A stretch of 64,000 nucleotides of DNA, from assembly GCA_015499995.1 (NCBI GenBank), contig JADNRV010000003.1, positions 558,001-622,000 of the forward strand, given 5' to 3'. Source of the DNA: Flammula alnicola. Taxonomy: Eukaryota; Basidiomycota; Agaricomycetes; Agaricales; Strophariaceae. Under the pieces are notes generated by a model that saw only the letters and a program-made list of their open reading frames with translations, searched no databases and was not told where the DNA came from. Both the position numbers and the translations under genes were made by a program. Positions 29,393 through 39,756 of the stretch are shown piece after piece (position 1 is the stretch's first letter; every line of letters begins with the position of its first letter).

Positions 29393-30154
29393 ACTCGCAA
29401 GCAGCGATGCACAACAGCCTGGTACACATAAACTGCTGTGACGTGAATATAGTTCTTCGACGTAATACGGAACAAACGTACACCAGGAAGGAATCGAATA
29501 GAGAACACGTTTGGAAAACACGTTACGGTGTCTCGCTTGAAATCATGAGTTACTAGTACGCGAGATATAGGTAAGTGGCTCAGATGTGAATGAAACTAGT
29601 ATCGATGGCATAGACTCTCACCAGTATTATCTCGAGCATGCTGTTGGAGAGTGCAAACCATCTTGAAGCACAGACAGGAGTTGTACGGACGTCTCGCATA
29701 TGAGACATCCGACCATGACCTGTCCTGGTCCATCCCGCCATCCTTGTTGTTTTGCAGTGTTCTGCGTCGGCTTTCATGATCGTCTCTCTTAGGTCGCGCT
29801 AGTATGCCGAACAGATTGAAATTAGTTCCGAGTCGGACAGTCGGCTTCCCCAGGATATATGATGAACTGTGCGACCGTCAATCAACTCCGCGCGCGAGTA
29901 AAATTATCCACAAGCAATATATAAGATTCGATCATACGCGCAGGATCCGCTTGAAGCATGAGCCGAGATCATTAATGTTGCCTGCTGACTAACCCGTCGT
30001 CGGACAAGAGATGCAGTGCCGTTGAATTCGGGTTGCTTGCGTTCGGGCGCAGACTGGTATCGATTGCGCATCACAAGGCAATGATGATAAGCTGTCCCAT
30101 CGTAATCATCAGTAAAGGAGATAATTCTTGAATTTACAGAAGGGCATCGACCTA
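29393..30154. other. Intergenic region, no gene recognised
   Basis: 760 bases between the 5' end of the F-box gene and the 3' end of MTQ1. Small open frames at 29580-29777 and 29904-30191 do not resemble proteins I know and lack splice support. Confidence 0.35.
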
Positions 30155-31068
30155 TCACATGCGCGCTATAACTGTTCGTTGCTTTCCCCATGGGTCCAGC
30201 CAGATATCGGTGCGACGGAAGCGACCTGTGTCGCGCATCAGATTCTCCACAGTTATTGCCTGATCATGACCAACTTCCAATGCAACGACAGCGCTTGGTT
30301 TGAGGATGTCCTTGTGAGAAATAATGTGCGCGATTGCGTGATAAAAGTCAAAGCCTGATGGTCCCCCAAATAGAGCTTTGGGGTCCTCGAAGCCTATCAC
30401 TGAGCGTGGCAGTTCAAGATACTCTTTCCACGGTATATACGGCGGGTTGGAAGTTATGAAGTCGTAAGAGGGATTAATGCGCATAGCCGTATCTGCGAAG
30501 TCTTCTGCAAGGAAGTTCGCGCTCGAGGTGGTGAATGTATTTTTGGGTTTCTTTTCATCTAAGCGCGATGGGATGCCACAGAGTGCAGCATTATCCTTAG
30601 CCAAGCGAAGAGCGTGGGGAGAAATATCAACCCCGTGTGCCCGTATACTTCCTGGGGGCCAGAGATGGCACAGAAGGAGGGGAATACAACCTGAACCTGT
30701 TCCAAGGTCAAGCAAAGAGACTGGATTTTGTGCAGTTGGAGTGAAAGTTTCTGCCAGTCGGATAACCCAATGTTCAGTTTCCGAGCGCGGAATGAGGACC
30801 GGGGGACGAGTGAGGAGATTAAGCGGGCCAAAAGGCTGAGTACCTATTGTATACTGTGGTAAGAGGCAGGGACATTCGGGTGAGAGAGGTATTCGCTAGT
30901 ACCCAGGATGTATTGGAGAGGTTCGCCCAGTGACCTGCGACGGACCATCTCAACGAGAGGAACATTTGAGGCGCCAGAATCGAGTGCCTGTTTCATCCAA
31001 GCTAGTTCCCTGGTTGCCTGGGTGGCGCCCAAGGATGCAGACAAGGACGCGAGGAGACGGGAGAACAT
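30155..31068 (-). CDS. MTQ1: Peptide-release-factor glutamine methyltransferase (HemK/PrmC, Mtq1-like)
   Basis: Two exons, 31068-30903 and 30843-30155 (59-nt intron), give 284 residues, the normal HemK size. The N-terminal helical domain ends with SLGEPLQYILGTQPFG, matching the bacterial PrmC linker. RPPVLIPRSETEHWV follows, then the SAM-binding LDLGTGSGCIPLLL and the catalytic ITSNPPYIPW motif that holds the glutamine side chain. The first residues (MFSRLLASLSASLGATQ) are basic and hydroxylated, suggesting import into mitochondria. Mtq1 methylates the GGQ glutamine of mitochondrial release factors. The NPPY motif alone is shared with other methylases, but the full order is specific. Confidence 0.92.
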
Positions 31069-31300
31069 GGTGACGGAAGTGTGGGGGCCCCAGTTTGACG
31101 CGGATCGGCGTGGTTTGATATGGTTTGTGGCGGGAGGAGAAACGAGATTCGGCCGGAAATAAAAATAAAAATCAGCTGGGATTAGCTACTTACAATCTTG
31201 TCAACCCATTCCCGGTCCGCTTTCCTCTACTTTGTCTTCTTACTTTCTCCACCATCCGCTGTCGACCTAACCGTCCTCCCCACACCGTCCCCTTTTTTTA
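31069..31300. promoter_or_regulatory. Divergent promoter, MTQ1 / ERT1
   Basis: 232 bases between opposite ATGs. The ERT1 side has a pyrimidine-rich leader (TTTCTCC and CCTCCCC runs) just upstream of the start. No defined element identified. Confidence 0.45.
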
Positions 31301-33492
31301 ATGGCCACTGTATATGCCGTGGCTCCAAGGCCAACATCTCTCGCGGTATAATTCCCTACTTTGCGTTCTCCCCATGTCCACCCCACTTAACTGTTCAACG
31401 CGCAGGCTGGCCCTTCGACTTCACATCCTTCGTTGAAGAAAAAACCTTCTTTTCAATCGTCCACCTCTTCCGCGTCTGCTGCTAAGCGCAAGCGCAACGA
31501 TACCCCAGACGAAACCTCCGCCGATTCCGCTTCTTCGCAGCCGCCACGAAAGCCCAGAGAGGGTCCCAAGAAAAAGAAGGCCAATCGCGCCTGCTATCAC
31601 TGCCAGAAAGCTCATCTCACATGCGACGACTGTACGTGTATCTTTCATTGCTCTTGCACAAATGCATTTTCATCATGCTATCTTGCTACGTACAACCAGC
31701 GCGGCCCTGTCAGCGTTGCATCAAACGCGGCTTTGCCAACAATTGCACTGAAGGGCACCGCAAAAAGGCCAAATACCTCCTCGACGAGGAAGAGCTAGGT
31801 TCGCACCCACCGTCATAGTTTGCGTCCAGACTATTTATTAATGGTCACGTGCCCCAGAACAACTCAAGCAGGGCAAGTCCGACTCGGCAACGGAGAACCA
31901 GACCAGCACAGGTACCTCCGCAGACCCACCGTCAATTCCAATAGGTAAGCCCGATTTCCCTTGACCTCCAATCAAGTTCCTAATATTAGCCGATCTATCA
32001 GCTGAGCCTTTCCCTCAAAACGAGTCGCTCCTCAGCACATCTTTCGACCCCAACTTTTCGTTTGGTTCCGAAGCCGCAAACCTCGAATACTCAATTCTTT
32101 CGGCGATATTGGGCAACACTAGCCCCCCGGAATCTGCTTCCACACCTCCACCCCCGCCGCCACCGGCCCCACAATATTCCTCTTGGCCCTCCGATCCGAT
32201 CGACTTTGTCGCGTCGCCACGCCTAGGCGCATCCAGTAACAACTTTAGTTCGCCTTATGGCGAAAACCGAATGCCAATACAGCAGCCTGAAACCGCCCTA
32301 TCAACTTCGCCTGCAAATCCTGCACATTACTTGACGTATCCGTACCCACACACTCAACGCCCAGAGGATCTCACAGATTTGTCTTACACAGCTTCTTCGT
32401 ATCCTTCCCAATCAACGTCGGTTGTTCACCCGCTACAACCACGGTATCCCCTTATTTCAAGACCGCGCTCTCCCCCGACCACCGTGTTTCTCCACAATCC
32501 TTCTTCGAAAGATGATACAGCACGTGGGCTCCTCTCACCCCCGCCTTCGTCCAGCTCACCAAGTTCGAGTGCTTCTGTACCTACAGGAATTGCTGACATG
32601 ATTCGACCTCATTCTCGTGGCTCAAAGCTGCAAAACATTAATGACCGTGTCACTACACCTTACGATTATACGGAGGGCTATCACTTCTTGATGAAGCATT
32701 TGCCCACTCGGTGCGTTCGCTCTTGAGATCTTAGTTCGTCTGGGACTCAAGATGTGATATTCTATATTTCAATTGTCTTTTTTATTTTATTACGCCATCT
32801 TCAATTTTCTGCGCCTCTCCGGCTCTCTTGGTCCACCAGATTTGAGAAGAATGATATCCTACGCATTGTACGGGCTCTGGCGATCTTTCGCCCCTCACTC
32901 ATTGCCCTACAAATGCCATTATCCCTCGACGATGAAATATTTGTCGAGAAGTGCTTCCAGAGGTCTCTTCTGGTGCGTTAACCTTCTCATATACAGCACA
33001 GACGTGTTAACGCCGTCATCATAGGAATTGGACAAGTTGATGTCATACAGTGGGACACCGACTGTTGTCTGGCGCCGCACAGGCGAAATCTGCTTGGTTG
33101 CCCCAGAGTTCTGCATGCTAACAGAATGGCCACTAGAAGACCTCGTGAGCAATGGCCGGAAAAAGTATATTTATGAAGTGCGTGGTCTTCCTATACCGTT
33201 CCTCCACGTTTTCTTTGTTCTAATTATGCCTTCACAGCTATTTGAAAACCAATCCGTAGTCGAGTACTGGGAGAATTTTGCTTCTCACGCGTTCGAGAAC
33301 ACAACGCAATCTGTTTACTCACATTGTGTCTTGCTGAAACCCTCCGGTGCACCGGTTCCCTCTACCTTCTGCTTTTCGATACGAAGGGATCTATTCGATC
33401 TTCCAAGTATAGTCATTGGTGCGTGTCGTTCATGCGATCTGTCGGCCGGGATTTAACATGTAAGCACAGGACAATGGTTACCCCTTCTGTAG
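31301..33492 (+). CDS. ERT1: Zn2Cys6 transcription activator of gluconeogenesis (ERT1/AcuK type)
   Basis: The first exon encodes MATVYAVAPRPTSLA. After a short intron comes a basic Ser-rich stretch and the binuclear zinc cluster RACYHCQKAHLTCDD, RPCQRCIKRGF, GHRKKAKYLLDEEE, split by an intron between its third and fourth cysteines. This spelling is characteristic of ERT1/AcuK/Rds2. A long Pro/Ser-rich region follows, then helical segments (RFEKNDILRIVRALAIFRP) and a PAS-like domain (TPTVVWRRTGEICLV). The last tiny exon gives GQWLPLL. Family members switch on PCK1, FBP1 and other genes needed for ethanol, acetate or lipid use. Splice junctions I checked keep frame and no lesion is evident. Confidence 0.93.
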
Positions 33493-33924
33493 CACATGTT
33501 GATATCTCTTTTCGTTTGCATAATTCATGCTCCGTATTCTTATTTTCCTCACGCATTTCTAACGTTCAAGGTTCTTACGATTATTCACCTCTTTATTTCG
33601 TTTCACACCGACTCTCATATTCACCATCCACGCCCTTTCGTCAGCTTTATTTCCACCTGCTGTCGAGTGTCTTTGCTGCCCTGCTTTTTCAAAACGTACC
33701 AAATGTACCACCTATACGCATGTCCACTTTCCATGGTCCATAAGAATCTCAATCACTGTCCATTACTACGTCATCACTATCCAGTTTCCTCTGTTATTTA
33801 AATAGAGTATTCATGCCAAACTATAGATTTCAGGGACAACACCGTACATAATCTACTGCAGAAGGTCGAAGTCAATTATAATGAAAATATGATGACCAGG
33901 TAATATAATGCATCTCCTCTGCAC
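33493..33924. other. Convergent 3' spacer, pyrimidine-rich
   Basis: 432 bases between two converging genes. The plus strand is strongly T/C-rich and depleted of long frames, as expected for 3' untranslated regions of ERT1. No gene seen. Confidence 0.45.
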
Positions 33925-34737
33925 TTATACGTTCTCCTGGATAGAGGCATAGTCGCTTTCTACGCCGGCTCGAGCAAGGATGCGTGCACAAGGATACACA
34001 AGACGGATCCGAAAAGATTGAGAAAAATGTTCCAAAGGGACCAGCCCACAAGAACATTGGGATTCCGATGACGAAAAGTCCAGCATATAGATGTTTTTGC
34101 GTGATGGTGTGTTCTCCGACTTGGGTTGCTTCTGGCGCTGTAATGTCATACGTTTGAGATAAGAGTGGATTCATTTTGAGGCAGGCGAGAGGAAGACGCG
34201 TACCGAATTTGTTAATGAGGGCAAACCCGCCAACGAGGAAGGCGAGGGAGAAAAGAAGAAGGTAGTTCATGATGCTAATAATATCAAAGAAGGTAAGTCC
34301 AAACATAACATGATCAAGGCAAAAACACGTACACTGCATAGATAGCCAGGAGAGCGACAATCAACAGATAGTTTCCTGTACATGATACTAATTCAACTGC
34401 ACGTCCAATGTATTGAGAGTTGATTGCAATATTCACCTGAGAAATATCGGGTATTATAGGATATCCGCTGCGCGCGTATTCAGCATTCCGTTCTTTCATC
34501 ACAGGTCGGACGACTGGATTACTCACTGATGTCGCTTGGTTCATGTCTGCTGGTCTTGAGAGACGTTGGTAGTCAAAGAACTCTGATACTGGTCGAAGAC
34601 CTGAGAGTCTTGTCTCCTAGAAGACACAATGAAAATTTCCGCATGATTAGGGCTGCTAGCTCGGTGAGCGAATTCGAGTTGAATAGCGCACCCTGATAGA
34701 CCTAAAGGCGTCGGTAACTTTGAGAAGAGCTTCCATG
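33925..34737 (-). CDS. YIP3: PRA1/Yip3 family prenylated-Rab acceptor
   Basis: Spliced from ATG 34737: MEALLKVTDAFRSIRETRLS, then SEFFDYQRLSRPADMNQATS, RISYNTRYFSGNYLLIVALL, a pair of hydrophobic segments (NYLLLFSLAFLVGGFALIN) and YAGLFVIGIPMFLWAGPFG. The order EFFDY, SRP, NYRYFSGNY and two paired membrane hairpins is diagnostic for PRA1. These ER/Golgi proteins bind prenylated Rab GTPases and help recruit them to membranes. The last 35 residues, up to VESDYASIQENV, lie in three different frames. Single missing bases near 34023-34027 (an A run) and 33961-33966 restore HASLLEPA-VESDYAS. Introns are about 50 nt. Confidence 0.85.
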
Positions 34738-35014
34738 GTGGAGTGTTGGTTTACGGGTTGTCGGGATGGATTTGAGAGTGAGGACGAGAGTGTTTAAACG
34801 TGGCTGAGTGACGGCGAATACAAATACACTTCCAACGCAGTCGCAGCGGCGCAGTACACCTGTGCAGTGCCTTGCTGGATATTTGTTCTTCTTTGGCCAT
34901 GTTGTGTTGCGACAATAGAAAGATACGCTTTGTGCACCGATTCGGCAAGTAACCATTGTCCTGAAGAGTCGTGCAGCTCTATAGGCCTAGAGTTTATCCA
35001 TTGACACAACCACG
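34738..35014. promoter_or_regulatory. Divergent promoter, PRA1 / CDC26-like
   Basis: 277 bases between opposite start codons. Nothing in it is recognisable as a specific element. Confidence 0.4.
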
Positions 35015-35330
35015 ATGATTCGTCGAAATCCAACCCTGATCCCCATGACTGACCTGGATGTCCAGGACGTGAGGGATATGGTGGCAAAGCAGAAGGCCGA
35101 GCTCCAAAACCACCAACAACTCATGGTCAAGATGAAACGTCTGGCCGACAATCCGAACATGACCAAAGAAGACATGGAAATGTTCGAGCAGATGAAAGCG
35201 AGCATAGCAGCTCGTAACGAGAAGGCAAAGAGATTGGGTTTGGATGCAGGTTAGTTTCAAGGTCGACTTGGCTTGGATCAAATATCAAATGTTAACGTCA
35301 ACGCGAATAGAATCTTCAAAGAGTTCATAA
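35015..35330 (+). CDS. CDC26: Small CDC26-like protein (possible APC/C subunit)
   Basis: Starts MIRRNPTLIPMTDLDVQDVR. The opening M-(I/L)-R-R-x-P-T and the following acidic helix resemble the N-terminus of Cdc26/APC12, which inserts into the TPR groove of Cdc16/APC6 in the anaphase-promoting complex. The rest is one charged helix (KQKAELQNHQQLMVKMKRL). Two ends are possible. Reading through stops at 35254 after DAG. Using the consensus donor GTTAGT at 35250 and an AATAG acceptor near 35311 gives the tail ESSKSS and a stop near 35330. The assignment rests on about ten N-terminal residues and the small size, so it is tentative. A different small helical protein is possible. Confidence 0.45.
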
Positions 35331-35476
35331 CATAATAACTGCATTGTACATATAACTGTCTACCTAGATCCACTGCAATGAACAAGAGAAATCGTATTCG
35401 TGTGGCCGGCAAAACGCTACCAGCGGCTGCGTAGATGGCTTCCCTGCACTACGGTCACGATCGGGGATGCTTTCCC

Positions 35477-38147
35477 TCACTGAAAACGATCCCGAAAAGC
35501 TAAGTAAACGAGAAATGATGTGAGACGGTTGTTCAGTTGACAGAGTGCTCTCAAACGTACTTTCGAGGTCCTTGAGATCACATAGCGTTGCTAGGTCAGC
35601 CCGTTGCATATGTAAACATGTGGTCTTCAGGCTATCCCACAGTGCGGTCGAGACTACCCCGCGTTTCTCGTTGGATCCCACGTTATCCCCAATGCCGTCA
35701 CTGTCTTGCAAGACGAGGGCATCAAGGATGTGTTGCGCTGCTTCTTCGTAACGCTGATGCGGACATTCGTGTCAGAACATATCCAACAGATCAGGCAAAG
35801 CGGACTCACCCGGAGATTGATGCAAGAAATCCCCAAGTTGAATCTATTTAACGCGCAGACGTCAGAAACAAGACGACAAACCGAATCGGAAAGTATCGCT
35901 CACCTGGCACGAATATATCCTGGGTTTAGTTCGAGAGCACGGTAATAATAATTCAATGCTTCTTCTGCCCGACCACTGTTTGCCATTGTGGCCCCCACTC
36001 GATTATAGAGTAGCCAATCCTAAATATCAGAGTTAGAAAATGAGACGGATGTAGTAGGCTGGAAATATGACACACTTCTGGACGAACGGCCAAAGCAGTT
36101 CTGAAGCAATCTTGAGCCTTTTCATATTCCTAAACAGGTCTTAGAAATGTGAAATCCTCCGACAGAAAGACTGATACAAACTTCGTTAGTGTTTAACAAC
36201 ACAGCAAGGGCAATTTGGATATCAGCGTCAATATTTCCAGTTGTATCGCTCCGTGCCATTGTGATCAAACATTGGATGAGCTGGGTGTACCGTTCGACCA
36301 AGGACAAGTTTTTGCCCTCATTTGACTGCGAGCGGAATAGTCTCACTGCTTCTTGGTACTTGTCGTTTCGACTAACCCACTCGTAGACCGAGTCGTAGGT
36401 TCCTTGGCGGTTGTTGTCATTGGTGTAGGAGATAGCCAATGCGAGCCACGAGGGAAGGTGGGTCGGGTCCAGCTCGACGGCGCGCTGCAGGGCCTGTAGC
36501 GCGTGGTATTCACGCTCATTCTCCTGCTGCTTAACCCCGAGGTCGTACCACGCACTTGCGTCGTTCGCATTCCGCTGTACAGCGGCCTCGAGTTCAAGGA
36601 CGTTCTACGTAATTGTGAAAATTCAGCTCAGCAGACGTAAATGCACATGCGGCGTTAACAACAAACCTCTAAAGCCGTTTGCCGTCCCTGAGAATGCGTG
36701 AGATGGTGGTTCGTCCTCGACGAATCGCCGAGAAGATAAGGGTTGTTGGGTTGGAATTGATAATGGGTGATAGCTTTGATTCCGGAGGAGGTGGCCTCAA
36801 ATTGGTCCCAGTCAGACTGTAGTTTATCCCACGACAACGTCTCGGCTGTATTCATTGGCCCCTGGTTGACTTGTGAGTCTGACCAGTAACGCACGTAATC
36901 GTTATTTTCCTGTCGGAAATATGCATCGTTGGGATCTTCTTCAACTTTTTGAGCCTCCTGGCTTACTGCTTCTTGTTGCGTTAGCGGCATCACATTCAAG
37001 GGACCACGTATTCCGTTGAACATTCCCGTCCTTGGTGCACTGTCGAGGTTAGCTCTTCCCTTGCCCTTGACGTCGACTTGCGCCGATGTCCGTCCGTCGC
37101 TCTGCACCATCGTGTTTCCATCGACAATAACCTCGCCATCCCTGAGCTGCTTCATGAGACCCATAAACTGACTCTTTTGGAACTTTGGATTTTGCTCATG
37201 CTTGACATTCTCCAGAAGTAAGCCGGCAGTTCGAGCAAGCTCATCGGCTTCGTTCGCAGGTGGTTGCCGAATTTCCTGAATTTGCTCGACTTCTTGAGTA
37301 ACTAGTGATGATTGAGAGGCCAAATGTAGTTCTTGAGCATTAAATTCTCTATCCCATGATATCCCTAAAATGAGATCAAATAAATTATAGTCCAAAAGAG
37401 TGTAAAGCACGACAGACTTTTACTGTGGATAGCTGGTTGATGCTGTATAGTATGTTGTATCGGCATTTGAGGCATGAAAGTTGGCATAGAATTCATGCGG
37501 AAATTAGAAAGGGTGGGCTGATATTGCATACCACCTTGGTAATTACTATTAGATATAAACCAATTCGAGACGTGGTTTACTACTTACCTTGTGACCCAAG
37601 ACCAGGAGATACATGATTCGTTTGTGCCTCGACCTGAATATCCATGTTCATCTTTCCATGGAGAGCCTGTTGTGTTGCAGGCGAATGAATAGGCTGGTTC
37701 TGGACGAAATCGGATGCCCACGCTGCTGCCATGGGATTCTGCTGCATTTGCGGGGCTGGGTTCAAGGGTAAAGATGCATGCATGGAGGAGAGGTCGAACG
37801 CCGGTTCTGCGATGAATCGCGGCGCGGGGGTTGCGTTGGTGGAGAAGAACCGGGCGGCATCTTGGTCTTGTGAGCTATTGCCCTGCTGTGTGCGGAACAC
37901 CTGCGAGACAAGATGAGCACGAAAGGAAAATACTGCAACGGTGGAGATGACGCACCTCTCGAGAAGAACCGGCACGTCCTGCGCCAAAGTGATCCTAATT
38001 CAAAAGATGAGACTGCTACGCGGATTCAAAAATCGGATGTTGTACCTGCTGAAGACCTCGGTCTTGGTCGAATCGTTTGGAAAGACCTTGCAAGGGATTG
38101 GAGGGGCCACACTCGGCAGCGCCTCCTACAAGCATGGGGAGAGCCAT
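35477..38147 (-). CDS. PEX5: Peroxisomal targeting signal receptor Pex5
   Basis: From ATG 38147: [20 protein letters not shown], containing the conserved N-terminal cysteine (Cys13) that is ubiquitinated for receptor recycling. The N-terminal half is disordered and carries Pex14-binding WxxxF-type motifs: WASDF, WDREF and WDQF. The C-terminal half is a TPR array (for example [58 protein letters not shown]) that binds the C-terminal SKL signal. The end [20 protein letters not shown] then DLETFRDRFQ fits the family. Pex5 shuttles matrix enzymes from cytosol into peroxisomes. About ten introns, all in frame where checked. Confidence 0.94.
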
Positions 38148-38440
38148 GACGGACGACGACGAGAGTCTGGGGTAGACGTGAATAAGTATTGCCTCGATAA
38201 TTACCGGTTGCCCGATCTCACGTGTTAATTAGACTGTCTGACATAAGCCGTCCTAAACTGTGTGTTCGACCTGCACAGCTTGCACAGCATTGTCAGTGAG
38301 CAGGTACAATGCCTGTAAGTGCAAACACACGAGGCAAAGTCATGCTCTGCCTCTGAAAAAAAGTATTATAGCAATAAAATAATTACATGAAACGACCAGC
38401 TGTTCCTCGAACTCGCGTATGTTACATAGTATAGTACCTA

Positions 38441-39564
38441 TTATTGAGTTTGTGGCTCTCGGCTCGCCCCTTGGGCGTTCGATTGTCCTTCAACTTCCAT
38501 TGCTGCAAACTTAGGGTTTGATGCCCTGCATTCTGCACCGCCATCGGAACGCACTATTCGAAAAGGAAGTGGTTAGCTTCTAAATCTGTTGCATGCTCTG
38601 GAAGGTACTCACAGTGCCGCTGAATGACAGACGGGTCATTAGTTTATGCTTCTAGCGCGATGCACGGAAGGGAAAGACTTACGTTCAAGGCATCCAGTCG
38701 ACTGAATGTCTTCTTACAGCCCTGACAGACATTCGCTTGAGATTTGGCTGCGTGCAGAGCTTGGTGGCGCCTATTGCACAAATATTAGAGACACATAGAG
38801 AGCGCCGATCGTAGGGTGCACGCACTTGCAGTCGTGTTGACGAGCGAAACCCTTCTTGCAGCCGGGCCACTCACAGACGTAGGGTCTCTCTTCTGTGTGA
38901 GATCGCAAGTGACCTAAGGACGGAATGAGAATGAGATCGAGGCGAGAAATAACACAAGACAGGACGTGCCTCGCAAGTTGAACCGACGTGTAAACGTGCT
39001 TCCGCACCCTGGGACTGGACAAACGAAGTGAGCTTCGTTGCGCCGGCGACTGGCGCTTGCTAGTTGAGTGGCTGATGTTGTGACCTGCTGCTTCTCGACC
39101 TGGAGGATAGGTGGGAGACGAGGGACGCCTGTAGATGATGGGTAGTGGTTCGCACCAGCGCCTCCGGTCGCTGTGGACTCTGCTGAGGCTGCAGCTGCCA
39201 TTGTAGGAGATGAGGGGGTGGAGGTCTGGGACTGAGGCTGCGGTTGTGGGGCGTGCTGAGGCTGCTGGGGTTGCTGCTGCTGGGGCTGTTGTGCCTGGGT
39301 ATAGAGCTGGAGGGCATTTGGAGGATAGTAGGCATCTGGCTTGGGACTGTGGCGTTGTTGGTTGTTCATTATGGGCTGGGGGATTGTTGAGGATGAGGAT
39401 TGGTTGAACTGGGGGCGTTCATAAGGATATTCGCGAGGAGGTGGGCCGTCTGGATGAGAAGCAGGACCCTCAGTGGGGATGCCTTGTGGAATAGGGACGG
39501 CAACTGCGGGATAAAGGAGCTGCTGAGGAGGATAATGTGACGGAGGCAAAGTGTCTGTGGCCAT
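38441..39564 (-). CDS. C2H2 zinc-finger transcription factor, SWI5/ACE2-like
   Basis: The N-terminus of about 190 residues is Pro/Gln-rich with a QPQQQQPQQPQ stretch, typical of an activation domain. Three fingers follow: one of form CPVPGCGSTFTRRFNLRGHL, one CEWPGCKKGFARQHDCKRH and a third, imperfect CQGCKKTFSRLDALNRH. The first two carry the long CxxxxC spacing and the RRFN/RQHD helices seen in Swi5/Ace2-type factors. The protein ends in an unstructured tail to the TAA at 38441. Exon 1 joins exon 2 through an intron whose donor reads GC rather than GT (near 38968-38969). Target genes are unknown. Confidence 0.82.
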
Positions 39565-39756
39565 GTGTTGTCTATGTGAATTGGACGAACGGTGCTAGTG
39601 CAGCTGGATCTTAAAATGATGCATCACACACTTTCAAGGCCCGAACTAAGCGCAACTCTTATGAGCGGGAGAAAATCCGTGGCAGTGTTGCACAGCAAAA
39701 AGTCTATATTCATCCATTCCACCGATCACTAATGTACATACATCCGTGCTTTACAA

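Noticed and set aside
35805..35830. Apparent missing base at a PEX5 splice junction
   Set aside because: On re-reading, the exon ends CGG followed by GTGAGT, so the frame is intact.
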